Below, piece by piece: positions 27,779-35,200 of a stretch of DNA of 64,000 nt. The translations under genes and the position numbers were made by a program. Every line of letters begins with the position of its first letter. The first letter of the stretch is position 1. The notes under the pieces are model-generated. The model did no database searches, was not told the origin of the DNA, and saw only the letters and a list, made by a program, of their open reading frames with translations. The stretch lies in contig MNWT01000005.1 in NCBI GenBank assembly GCA_001872735.1, positions 130,001 to 194,000 of the forward strand, written 5' to 3'. The stretch is from Verrucomicrobia bacterium CG1_02_43_26 (lineage in GTDB: Bacteria > Verrucomicrobiota > Verrucomicrobiia > Opitutales > CG1-02-43-26).

Positions 27779-30457
27779 TTAGGCTGTCAAAATATCCCAT
27801 GCGGTTTTCTTCTTCCTATCTTTCTTCTCAAAAAGCTGGTTCACTTGTTCTTCCGAAAGAATCTCATTTTCAACAAGAAACTGGCGATGATCGCTAAATA
27901 AACCAACGCCTTGCTCGTTGGATTTCAATTTCCTCGCAATAGCGTGGAGGTATGTCTGTCGGATGTTGTTGTGCCTGTTAAGAACCTTTTCAACGCACAA
28001 AGAGGTTAATCCAACAGATTTTAGGCTCAGAAGACTTTCTTGAATCAGGCTTATACTTTCGCCTATATCCTCACCATAGCTTATTAGGCGGCTAAATACG
28101 ATCTGCTTATTGATCTGAAGCATCAAACAATCCTTAATTTGCGTTTTCGAAAACTTGAGCGTTGTGTGCATCGTCGTTATCATATCGGGAAAATCTTTTG
28201 GGCATTTAATTGACAAATAAGCCATCACATTGCGATCGAACTCCACGTTATGCTCCAAACTAAGAAGCTTGAAGGATTCTTTAGCGGATAACTTCAACTT
28301 TACCGCTATTGCCTTAATATCCTTTACTAAATGACCTTTCTCTGCGGACGCGTGAAGGGGTGAGAAGCTCGTATCGAATACGTTAGTGTTAAGAAGCTTC
28401 AGCAGCCGCTCTTTTCCCATGATCTCGACCAGTTCACTCACATCTGTTCCTAAATGACCATTATATGCAGATAGGTAAAGGACTGTTCTGAGATTAACAT
28501 CTTCTTTTTCAAGAAGCTTCAGCAGCCGCTCTTTTCCCATGATCTCGACCAGTTTATTCACATCTTTTCCTAAATGACCATTATATGCAGATGAGCAAAG
28601 GATTGTTCTGCCATTACGATCTACGTCTTCAAGAAGCCTCAGAAAGTCCTCTGTATACAAAGGAGTTTTCTCAATCATTATGCCAATATCTTTTCCTAAA
28701 TAACCGCGGGATGCAGATATGTTGATAGGTCGGATGCCCTGCTTAGTCTGTTTCGCAAGAAGCTTCAGCAGCCGCTCTTTTTCCATGATCTCGATCAGTT
28801 TATTCACATCTGTTCCTAAATGACCTTTATTTGCAGATTCGTGAAGGACTGTTCTGCCATCTAAATCTACTTCTTCAAGAATCTCCAGCAGCGACCTCTT
28901 CCTCGCGGGAAATGTTTCGATGATTATGCCAATATCTTTACTTAAATTGCCTTGCTGCGCAGACATGAACAAGGGTGATCTGCCATTTCTATATTTAGAA
29001 CCCTCCAGTACATAGAATACACTGTCGCGTAGCCCATACGCCGAAACCCCTTCCACGACAGTGGCAATATCTTTTCCCAGGTTGCCGCTCACTGCCGAAT
29101 CGTAGAAAAATTCTTGCCCTACATCGTTTCGCATATATAAAAGCTCCGAAAGTCTGGAACGAACCTCAGGCCATTTACCATCAACCTCCCTTTCCTTCAC
29201 AACACTACGTATAAACACATTAATTGCTTTCGCAAAACAGCTCCAACCTTGCAGATCAACATGATGTCGCTCAATAAGTTTAAAGATATCTTTTGCATCA
29301 TATTCCAAGTAAGCCAGCAGCTCATACGCGTCTTTCCGGGCAAATATCGACAGAATACATGTTTTAACAGCAATCTTGTCTGCGAAAGGGTCTTCCAACA
29401 CCTCTTTAACAGAATACTGCTTTAACGAATTCACTTTCAATATAGAGTCTACCCGGTCAATGGGGGCATTGCTCAAAACAACATTCAGTAAATTCAGAAA
29501 GGTTTTATCGCGCAGAAAGTAGCCAAATTGATAATCTTCCGTGTGTTGCGCTTGAAAAATCTTGTAGGCCTCGCGCATTTCTTTCAAAAACTGGGCGGCT
29601 TTTTCATTTCCGAACGTAAGCTCAACTTCGGGATTATCCAGTAAGATTATTAGCTTATTAGTTTTCTCTTCAGGCCCCTTTCCGTAACCCCTGCTTTCTA
29701 AAAAGGTTTTGCGGTTCTTGATTTTCACCTGAGTCTTCCATGTTTGATAGCATTCTTCGAGTATTTCAACAAACAGGTTTTTGTTACCGGCTGCAACTGC
29801 TTTAAATTCTAAGAATTTAAAAATAAATTCCGTTCGGTCTTTAAATGTTGTTACGTTTTTCTGGTTAATCAGATATTCAATAGCGAGGGATTGGGGATTT
29901 CGGTTATTCTCATCCAACAAAACGTGCCCCATAAAATCATGATTATTAGAGCTAAACACAAGGTCCCATGGGCTCTCTTTATAGCGGTTTACGCTACACA
30001 TCACGGAATCAGCTTCTTTATCCAGTAGATCGCGTAATAATCTCCATGTATCAAAGGACTCCAAAAACACTGCCCAGTGAAAGGCGTTATGATGCTGAGC
30101 ATCCTTTTCCTGAATCCGGGATTTATCTTTCGTAAAATGCTCAATAAAAACGTCTAGCGCTTTTTCTTTACTGATCTTGTTGTCATAATTGAAATATCGG
30201 TAGTGCGAAAGCAGTTCATACACCTCCCACGTCGTAAGCGATGCAGGCTCCTTTTCTGCTCGCTCAAGGCATACTTCGATGTCAAAGGATTCTAGCCCCC
30301 TTTCATTTTCGCAAATCTTCAGCTTCTTCTCGTAATTTTCAGACTTCTCCACATTACCGGTTTCCACATCCAATTCACCAAATTTACGCTTCTTATTATT
30401 TATTACGTTATTTTCTGGTTTTAGTGAAACTGAATTTATATTATTACCCGTATTCAT
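27779..30457 (-). CDS. Large ankyrin-like repeat protein, possible effector
   Basis: 892 residues without a signal peptide or membrane helix. The C-terminal half holds about seven repeats of roughly 40 residues with the pattern GRTxLxxSAxxGHLGxDVxxLxEIMxKERLLKLL. They fall into two alternating types (B: SPLFMSAQQGNLSKDIGIII; A: HLGTDVNKLIEIM). Each has an ankyrin-like first helix and an extended second helix. Two consecutive units are nearly identical at the DNA level. N-terminal degenerate ankyrin elements (HNAFHWAVF) are visible near residue 125. Residues 22-25 are KKRK, like a nuclear localisation signal. A role in host interaction is inferred; no catalytic domain was recognised. It is a single gene with a terminator. 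Confidence 0.75.
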   Translation of the reverse strand: MNTGNNINSVSLKPENNVINNKKRKFGELDVETGNVEKSENYEKKLKICENERGLESFDIEVCLERAEKEPASLTTWEVYELLSHYRYFNYDNKISKEKALDVFIEHFTKDKSRIQEKDAQHHNAFHWAVFLESFDTWRLLRDLLDKEADSVMCSVNRYKESPWDLVFSSNNHDFMGHVLLDENNRNPQSLAIEYLINQKNVTTFKDRTEFIFKFLEFKAVAAGNKNLFVEILEECYQTWKTQVKIKNRKTFLESRGYGKGPEEKTNKLIILLDNPEVELTFGNEKAAQFLKEMREAYKIFQAQHTEDYQFGYFLRDKTFLNLLNVVLSNAPIDRVDSILKVNSLKQYSVKEVLEDPFADKIAVKTCILSIFARKDAYELLAYLEYDAKDIFKLIERHHVDLQGWSCFAKAINVFIRSVVKEREVDGKWPEVRSRLSELLYMRNDVGQEFFYDSAVSGNLGKDIATVVEGVSAYGLRDSVFYVLEGSKYRNGRSPLFMSAQQGNLSKDIGIIIETFPARKRSLLEILEEVDLDGRTVLHESANKGHLGTDVNKLIEIMEKERLLKLLAKQTKQGIRPINISASRGYLGKDIGIMIEKTPLYTEDFLRLLEDVDRNGRTILCSSAYNGHLGKDVNKLVEIMGKERLLKLLEKEDVNLRTVLYLSAYNGHLGTDVSELVEIMGKERLLKLLNTNVFDTSFSPLHASAEKGHLVKDIKAIAVKLKLSAKESFKLLSLEHNVEFDRNVMAYLSIKCPKDFPDMITTMHTTLKFSKTQIKDCLMLQINKQIVFSRLISYGEDIGESISLIQESLLSLKSVGLTSLCVEKVLNRHNNIRQTYLHAIARKLKSNEQGVGLFSDHRQFLVENEILSEEQVNQLFEKKDRKKKTAWDILTA
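28390..28900 (-). repeat. 120-bp tandem repeats inside the ankyrin-like gene
   Basis: Units starting at 28391 and 28511 are nearly identical over about 85 of 120 bases, with related, more diverged units at 28631, 28757 and 28877. The period is 120 bp (126 bp once), which equals 40 or 42 codons, so repeat number can change without frameshift. The near identity of the first two indicates a recent duplication or gene conversion. Confidence 0.85.
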
Positions 30458-30696
30458 TTTATATATTAATTATAGTTTTATGAGTAATTATATATGCCTT
30501 ACATAAATTGTCAACAAAAATCCTACCCACTAAGATATAGCACGCAATTAATTCCCTCAATTATCAAGAGATCACTTAATTTATTTTAAACCGATTTGAC
30601 CGCCAGCAAATTACAGTAAGGTACGGATTACCCTTGATTCTCCGATCGCGCTTACAAAAATAAATGCGCCAGGCCAAATTTCTGCCATAACATTCC

Positions 30697-31293
30697 CTAC
30701 CGTTCCCCCTTGTGCTCAAGGAAAAAATAAGGGGTCACTCGCTCAACCAATCCACTATCTATCTCTTTAATTTCTGCAATGCCATTTGGCACTGCATCGG
30801 GCCCATGCGATCTCAATCTCACTAAAACAGATCGGCTGATTAGCGTATCGGGCTGAGGGATAAGCACCATCCCCAATTGCTGTAATTGATACTCGAAATC
30901 CACCACTCTGTCCACTTCCTTGAGTTGCACCCAAACTTGATCCGCTGCCATAATTTTTCGGCTAATCAACTCCAGTTTATTGGGGTCGTTATCCACCTGT
31001 CGCACGCGCTCAACTATCCGCCAAAAGGGGTCATCTCTAGTCCCTTCAAACACCATCACGCGTTTAATAATGCCATTTTCGTCTTTCGGCTTTACTTGGT
31101 AAAATAGCGCCCAGGAAAGCGGAATCGGCTCTTTTGAATTCACAACTTCTCCCAATACAACATTCTGCGAACGTGCTTGCTCTTCTTGCTGACCCGGCAC
31201 AGAGATGATATGCTCTGAAAAAAACAAGGACACCATCAGCAACCCAATCACAAAGCCCACCCCGTAAATAATATATCTGTTTCGTGCTCTCAT
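30697..31293 (-). CDS. Membrane-anchored protein of unknown function
   Basis: 198 residues. One N-terminal membrane anchor (YIIYGVGFVIGLLMVSLFF) follows positively charged residues, giving an outside-facing soluble domain. The domain has alternating beta and helix segments (VFEGTRDDPFWRIVERVRQ, LISRSVLVRLRSH) and no Cys. The family was not recognised. It ends in EHKGER and stands alone on the minus strand, upstream of a small membrane protein gene. Confidence 0.65.
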   Translation of the reverse strand: MRARNRYIIYGVGFVIGLLMVSLFFSEHIISVPGQQEEQARSQNVVLGEVVNSKEPIPLSWALFYQVKPKDENGIIKRVMVFEGTRDDPFWRIVERVRQVDNDPNKLELISRKIMAADQVWVQLKEVDRVVDFEYQLQQLGMVLIPQPDTLISRSVLVRLRSHGPDAVPNGIAEIKEIDSGLVERVTPYFFLEHKGER

Positions 31294-31384
31294 TGTCTTC
31301 TACCTTTTACGTTCTTAAGCTTAGTCAATTATCTCTTTCCCTCAACCTCAAAACATTATTTAGTAACTCAATAGGACAAAGCTC

Positions 31385-31663
31385 CTAGCTTTTCCCCACA
31401 CAGCACTTCTTGTTCGCTTTCATGCAACACAGCACAATTGCCACACCTCCGGCCCACACGCCCGCGTACCGAAATCCTATCCACGCGCCCTTTTTTAAAA
31501 GTCCTAAAAACGTATAATCATCCACAAATATCGGCCCCAATAACACAAACGCCACACTCCCCACGACCGTTCCCGCAACCAATATTAAGCCTACGTAATA
31601 CAAAAAGCTCCAAATCCAATACAGCATCCGCATCATCAACGTTTTTTTTATCCTTTCATTCAT
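31385..31663 (-). CDS. Small membrane protein, two transmembrane helices
   Basis: 92 residues from the ATG at 31663. A longer frame to 31786 would run across the divergent thioesterase gene and is less likely. There are two clear hydrophobic segments (WSFLYYVGLILVAGTVVGSVAFVLL and GFRYAGVWAGGVAIVLCC). The Cys/Lys-rich tail (CCMKANKKCCVGKS) would face the cytoplasm or be a metal or redox site. No family was recognised. Confidence 0.5.
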   Translation of the reverse strand: MNERIKKTLMMRMLYWIWSFLYYVGLILVAGTVVGSVAFVLLGPIFVDDYTFLGLLKKGAWIGFRYAGVWAGGVAIVLCCMKANKKCCVGKS

Positions 31664-31717
31664 ACGTACTTTTATTTTGAATGACACAAAAGTTTCGTTT
31701 TCAATTCTTACCATTTT

Positions 31718-32128
31718 ATGATCACTGCCAACACTAAAATTCGTGTCCGTTACGAGGAAACAGATGCCATGGGCATCGTCCACCACAGCAAATACATCAT
31801 CTGGCTAGAGATGGCTCGCATCGAATTAATGGATACCATCGGCCTCCCTTACAAAAAACTAGAGGAGCAAGGCGCTTTCATGCCGGTCCTCGAAGTCTAT
31901 TGTAAATACAAACGTCCCGCTTTTTTCGATGATCGTCTCACCATAGAAACCTCCATTAAGGAAAAACCGTTTGTCCGCCTGGAAGTTCATTACAAGGTTT
32001 TTAGAGACGATACCCTTCTAGCCATCGGGCACACCCAGCACACGTTTATAGACAAAGATGGCAAAGTCATACGACCTCCCCAAATCTTTCAAGACCACGT
32101 AAACCGTTTTTTTAAAGCGGAAAATTAG
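31718..32128 (+). CDS. Acyl-CoA thioesterase, YbgC/4HBT family
   Basis: 136 residues forming a single hotdog domain. The active-site region YEETDAMGIVHHSKYIIWLEMAR carries the catalytic Asp of the 4-hydroxybenzoyl-CoA thioesterase family. The rest (VLEVYCKYKRPAFFDDRLTIET, IGHTQHTFIDKDGK) agrees with YbgC-type proteins. Likely substrate is a short- or medium-chain acyl-CoA; a link to the Tol-Pal system is known for YbgC but not shown here. The 3' end overlaps aroK by 17 bp on the opposite strand. Confidence 0.9.
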   Translation: MITANTKIRVRYEETDAMGIVHHSKYIIWLEMARIELMDTIGLPYKKLEEQGAFMPVLEVYCKYKRPAFFDDRLTIETSIKEKPFVRLEVHYKVFRDDTLLAIGHTQHTFIDKDGKVIRPPQIFQDHVNRFFKAEN

Positions 32129-32657
32129 GCTCATTAAGGCGATAAATCCCAATCACTCGCCTCACCACTTCATTCACCGTCAAACCATCCGTCCTGACAA
32201 CTTCACCGGCATCCGCATACGCTCCTTGCCTAGACTGCAACAACGCTTCTATACGCTCTCTGCGATCTTCTCCTTCCAAAAGCGGCCTATGCCCCTCTTC
32301 ACTAACGCGTTCTAAAATAACATCCACACTGGCATGCAAAACCACCACCACGCCTCTCTCTTTTAACAAATCCCGCACATAGTCAGGCACAACCATCCCG
32401 CCACCACAGCTCACCACACACCCTCTCTTGGGGTGCCCCATCTGCGCGAACTTACACTCCAGATCCCTAAAATACGCTTCCCCATCCTGGGCAAAAATAT
32501 CTCTAATCGCTCTACCTTCCTTCTCTTCAATCACCCGATCCGAATCCAAAAACACCATCCCCAGCGCCTCCGCCACACGTCTCCCCACAACGCTCTTCCC
32601 CGTTCCCATAAAACCCACAAGATACAAGTTCGGTTGATTCGAAGAATAAGTAATCAT
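32112..32657 (-). CDS. aroK: Shikimate kinase
   Basis: 181 residues. It phosphorylates shikimate in the aromatic amino acid pathway. The P-loop is GFMGTGKSVVG, followed by FLDSDRVIEEKEGRAI (metal and shikimate-binding Asp residues), VVSCGGGMV (shikimate loop) and the RPLL lid motif. Length is normal. The C-terminus overlaps the 3' end of the convergent thioesterase gene. Confidence 0.95.
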   Translation of the reverse strand: MITYSSNQPNLYLVGFMGTGKSVVGRRVAEALGMVFLDSDRVIEEKEGRAIRDIFAQDGEAYFRDLECKFAQMGHPKRGCVVSCGGGMVVPDYVRDLLKERGVVVVLHASVDVILERVSEEGHRPLLEGEDRRERIEALLQSRQGAYADAGEVVRTDGLTVNEVVRRVIGIYRLNEPNFPL

Positions 32658-32718
32658 CTCAAAAAATCATTAAAAAAGGCAAGGCACCCATTATGAACCG
32701 CTCACCCTCATCTTCGCA

Positions 32719-32762
32719 AAACAAAAAGAGCCCAATGATTTTACCCACTAGGCTCTTTTGAT
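32719..32762 (-). terminator. Rho-independent terminator after exported-protein gene
   Basis: The stem AAAAGAGCC/GGCTCTTTT (32724-32732 with 32751-32759) is a 9-bp perfect pair on an 18-base loop. On the minus strand it is followed by a T-run. It lies about 20 bp after the exported-protein gene at 32783. Confidence 0.8.
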
Positions 32763-32782
32763 AAAATTTATCCTAAACCAAC

Positions 32783-33397
32783 TTAGAACCAAGAATTCTT
32801 CGTAACATCCAAACGCAGATTCTTCACGCAACGAGGCGCATTCTGGTCCAACTTATTACACATCCAATGCCACCAAGCATTAGGCACAATATACGAACTA
32901 TTTTCATATAACTCAAATCGCCCTTTTTGCGGAGCTGCTATCCCTTCAATAGAAAACGTCACCGTCATATAAGAATTCAACTGCAAACGATCCAATGTAA
33001 ACGTATCACCCACATTTTCTTCCTTTGAGGACCCAATAACCCCCAACACTTTACACTCTACTTCACTCAAGCTATTTACCACATCCAAATACACACTAGA
33101 ACCGCTCTTAACAACAACTCTACCCATAGAAGCAACACGCTTATAACCGCCCCAACTATTAATAACATTTTGGCAAGATCCGCCCTTAGTTGGCTTTATC
33201 GTAAACGCCACATCAAAACCGGACGTATTTGCAACATAAAGGCTCACCGGACTTTGCACATCACCTTCATTACCCTTAACAACCACATTCATCGGCCCCA
33301 CATTAACTCCCTCAGCAGCCATCACACTAACACCGCTCAACAAGGTAATCACCAACACACAAATGCCCAAAACTGTTTTTTTATTTATTGATTTCAT
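32783..33397 (-). CDS. Exported protein of unknown function
   Basis: 204 residues with a clear signal peptide (KKTVLGICVLVITLLSGVSVMA, cleavage near residue 27). The mature part is beta-rich and Ser/Val-rich, with four Cys residues that could form two disulphides (GSCQNV, VECKVLG, HWMCNK, PRCVKN). Phrases such as SPVSLYVANTSGFDVAFTIKPTKG suggest an immunoglobulin-like or chaperone-bound fold. No family was recognised. It is a single gene with its own terminator. Confidence 0.65.
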   Translation of the reverse strand: MKSINKKTVLGICVLVITLLSGVSVMAAEGVNVGPMNVVVKGNEGDVQSPVSLYVANTSGFDVAFTIKPTKGGSCQNVINSWGGYKRVASMGRVVVKSGSSVYLDVVNSLSEVECKVLGVIGSSKEENVGDTFTLDRLQLNSYMTVTFSIEGIAAPQKGRFELYENSSYIVPNAWWHWMCNKLDQNAPRCVKNLRLDVTKNSWF

Positions 33398-33589
33398 ATA
33401 TATATTGTTACATTAAACTAAACCCAAATATGCCTTAAGTTTACATCAAGCCAGAATTCTAACTAAACTAAAAATAAAGTCAAGTTGTAAAATAAAAACA
33501 AAAAAATCCTCTTATTTCTTTCCCTTATTTGCAGACTCATAAAACATCAGCCTCCCTCTCTCAATTTAAACCAATAGAAACAACCCCCA

Positions 33590-33793
33590 TCACCCCAACA
33601 ATCCCAGCGCCCTCAACACCTTAAACGCATTCTCCAAGGTAACATTCGTCCTCCCCTGCTCAAAACGATTCAACGTAGGCTTACTCACCCCAGCTAACAC
33701 CGCCAGCTCCGCCTGCGTTAACCCCTGCTCCTGCCGCCGCCTCACCGCTTCTTCGACAATACTTTTCCAATCGAGTTGTATGTTCCGTTCCAT
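33590..33793 (-). CDS. hipB: HipB-like XRE-family antitoxin/repressor
   Basis: 67 residues. The helix-turn-helix (LTQAELAVLAGVSKPTLNRFEQGRTNVTLENAFKVLRALG) is a textbook XRE/HipB domain with no extra C-terminal part. Its 5' end overlaps the hipA 3' end by 52 bp, in the unusual order hipA then hipB. It probably binds HipA and represses the operon through the inverted repeats at 35007-35106. Confidence 0.9.
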   Translation of the reverse strand: MERNIQLDWKSIVEEAVRRRQEQGLTQAELAVLAGVSKPTLNRFEQGRTNVTLENAFKVLRALGLLG

Positions 33794-34965
33794 CTTGTTT
33801 CTATTAATTGAATTAACTTTTCTTTCAGGCTTACTTCCCCAAAGGGAGCATCCGCTATAGCGGCTTGCGCAGAGGCTTTATTGCGCCCTAACCGCTCCAC
33901 CGCCATCGCAATCGCCGCTTTGTTTAACCCAAACGCTTCCCCAAGTGCCACAATTTTCTTCGCGTTCAAATCCTTCAAGGGCAATTCTTCCGCACCGCCC
34001 ATCGCCAACGCAACGGCCTTATAATCATACAAACATGCCGCCACTTGATCATAAACAGGTGTCAAACGCAAGCTACCGTCTGGCTCACGAAACATCCCGA
34101 AATTCTTAAAATGCATATCCGTATTTCCCAACAAAAATCCGGCGAGAATACGAGCATACAAGCGGTAGTTCTCAACAGGCAAGCATCCTTTCGTATTCAA
34201 AATAAAATGACTCATCTCCGAATAAGCGCCCTTATATTTATTCCTCGATAACTTACCCAATAGCTGGTTAAACTCCTCGAAGGGAATGCGCTTCCCTGCC
34301 TCCCGATCAAATCGCTTGATAATAAGCGCAGGCTCCCCATCCCCTTCCCCTTCCAATGCGCCAATATTCAGATCAACCACTTTTTCATCAGGTAAAAGAG
34401 CCCTAAACGCTTGGGTCGTTAAATACTCATTGTCCACCAAATCCGCATGCCCCCGTGAGGGAAATTTAGCGATGTGGGTGCTCAGCTCTCGCCCTTGAAC
34501 AGCATAATACTTCCCCCCGCGCTCAACCACCGCGCACTTGGGCTGCACGCCGGAAAGCGATGCTCGCCCCCGAAACGCCGCCACATCCTTAACATCCCGC
34601 ATATCCAACAACCGTTCGCTCAACTCCGCCGGCTCGGGATCCATAACAGAAACCGCCCCAATACAATCATACCCAAAGGCCAACAACAGCTCCAATCGGC
34701 TCACCTCGCCTTGTCTCCAGCCCAACACGCGTTCCTGAGCTCGCTCCAGCCACCCTTCCGCCACCAAATTATCAAAAAAGGGGTGCAGCCCGACATCGCT
34801 CACATGCACTAACTTTTCCACCGGTAGCGTCCACGCAATAGATTCTCCACCACCGTCCACATACACTGCGTCATATTCAAACACAATCCTGCCCCCACTT
34901 TCTTCCCGCAGTACCCCGGCAAAGTGTTCTTTATAATAAACGTTTCCCCACAATAATTGCGCCAT
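33742..34965 (-). CDS. hipA: HipA-like serine/threonine kinase toxin
   Basis: 407 residues. HipA kinases phosphorylate glutamyl-tRNA synthetase or other targets and cause growth arrest. Family blocks seen are the N-terminal couple domain (residues 1-110; SIAWTLPVEKLV, HPFFDNLVAEGWL), the glycine-rich SGVQPK loop (138-143), the ATP-binding Lys in HIAKFP (Lys167), the catalytic loop NTDMHFKN with D283, and the metal-binding YDQVA with D306. Length is normal for full HipA, so it is not the split HipST form. The start at 34965 is followed upstream by an operator/promoter region. It overlaps hipB by 52 bp. Confidence 0.92.
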   Translation of the reverse strand: MAQLLWGNVYYKEHFAGVLREESGGRIVFEYDAVYVDGGGESIAWTLPVEKLVHVSDVGLHPFFDNLVAEGWLERAQERVLGWRQGEVSRLELLLAFGYDCIGAVSVMDPEPAELSERLLDMRDVKDVAAFRGRASLSGVQPKCAVVERGGKYYAVQGRELSTHIAKFPSRGHADLVDNEYLTTQAFRALLPDEKVVDLNIGALEGEGDGEPALIIKRFDREAGKRIPFEEFNQLLGKLSRNKYKGAYSEMSHFILNTKGCLPVENYRLYARILAGFLLGNTDMHFKNFGMFREPDGSLRLTPVYDQVAACLYDYKAVALAMGGAEELPLKDLNAKKIVALGEAFGLNKAAIAMAVERLGRNKASAQAAIADAPFGEVSLKEKLIQLIETRWNGTYNSIGKVLSKKR

Positions 34966-35006
34966 CGGTAAATTATGTTTTACTAAATCAGGTTTATCTC
35001 TGTTAT

Positions 35007-35106
35007 AAGTAAAAGATACTTTACTTTTACTGAGTTTTCAAGGGGAAAGTAAAAAATTGTTTACTTTAAATAATCAAAGGGCGTCAGAAAGTAAAATATA
35101 TTTTAC
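35007..35106. promoter_or_regulatory. Triple operator between hipA and the RloC-like gene
   Basis: Three inverted repeats share the core GTAAA-N6-TTTAC. O1 is AAGTAAA-N6-TTTACTT at 35007-35026, O2 is AAAGTAAA-N6-TTTACTTT at 35046-35067, and O3 is GTAAA-N6-TTTAC at 35091-35106. The centres are 40 and 42 bp apart, about four helix turns. On the minus strand a promoter TTGAAA (35036-35041), 17 bp, TATCTT (35013-35018) places its -10 box inside O1. The identical spacers argue for binding by one dimeric repressor, most likely HipB. Confidence 0.8.
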
Positions 35107-35200
35107 CATAGCATCGATCAATGCAATTCAAGAAAAGAGGTGTCAAATTTGCTATTCTCGGGAAACAAGGATAGGTTGAAGGCAACCCCCCTCAACCAAG

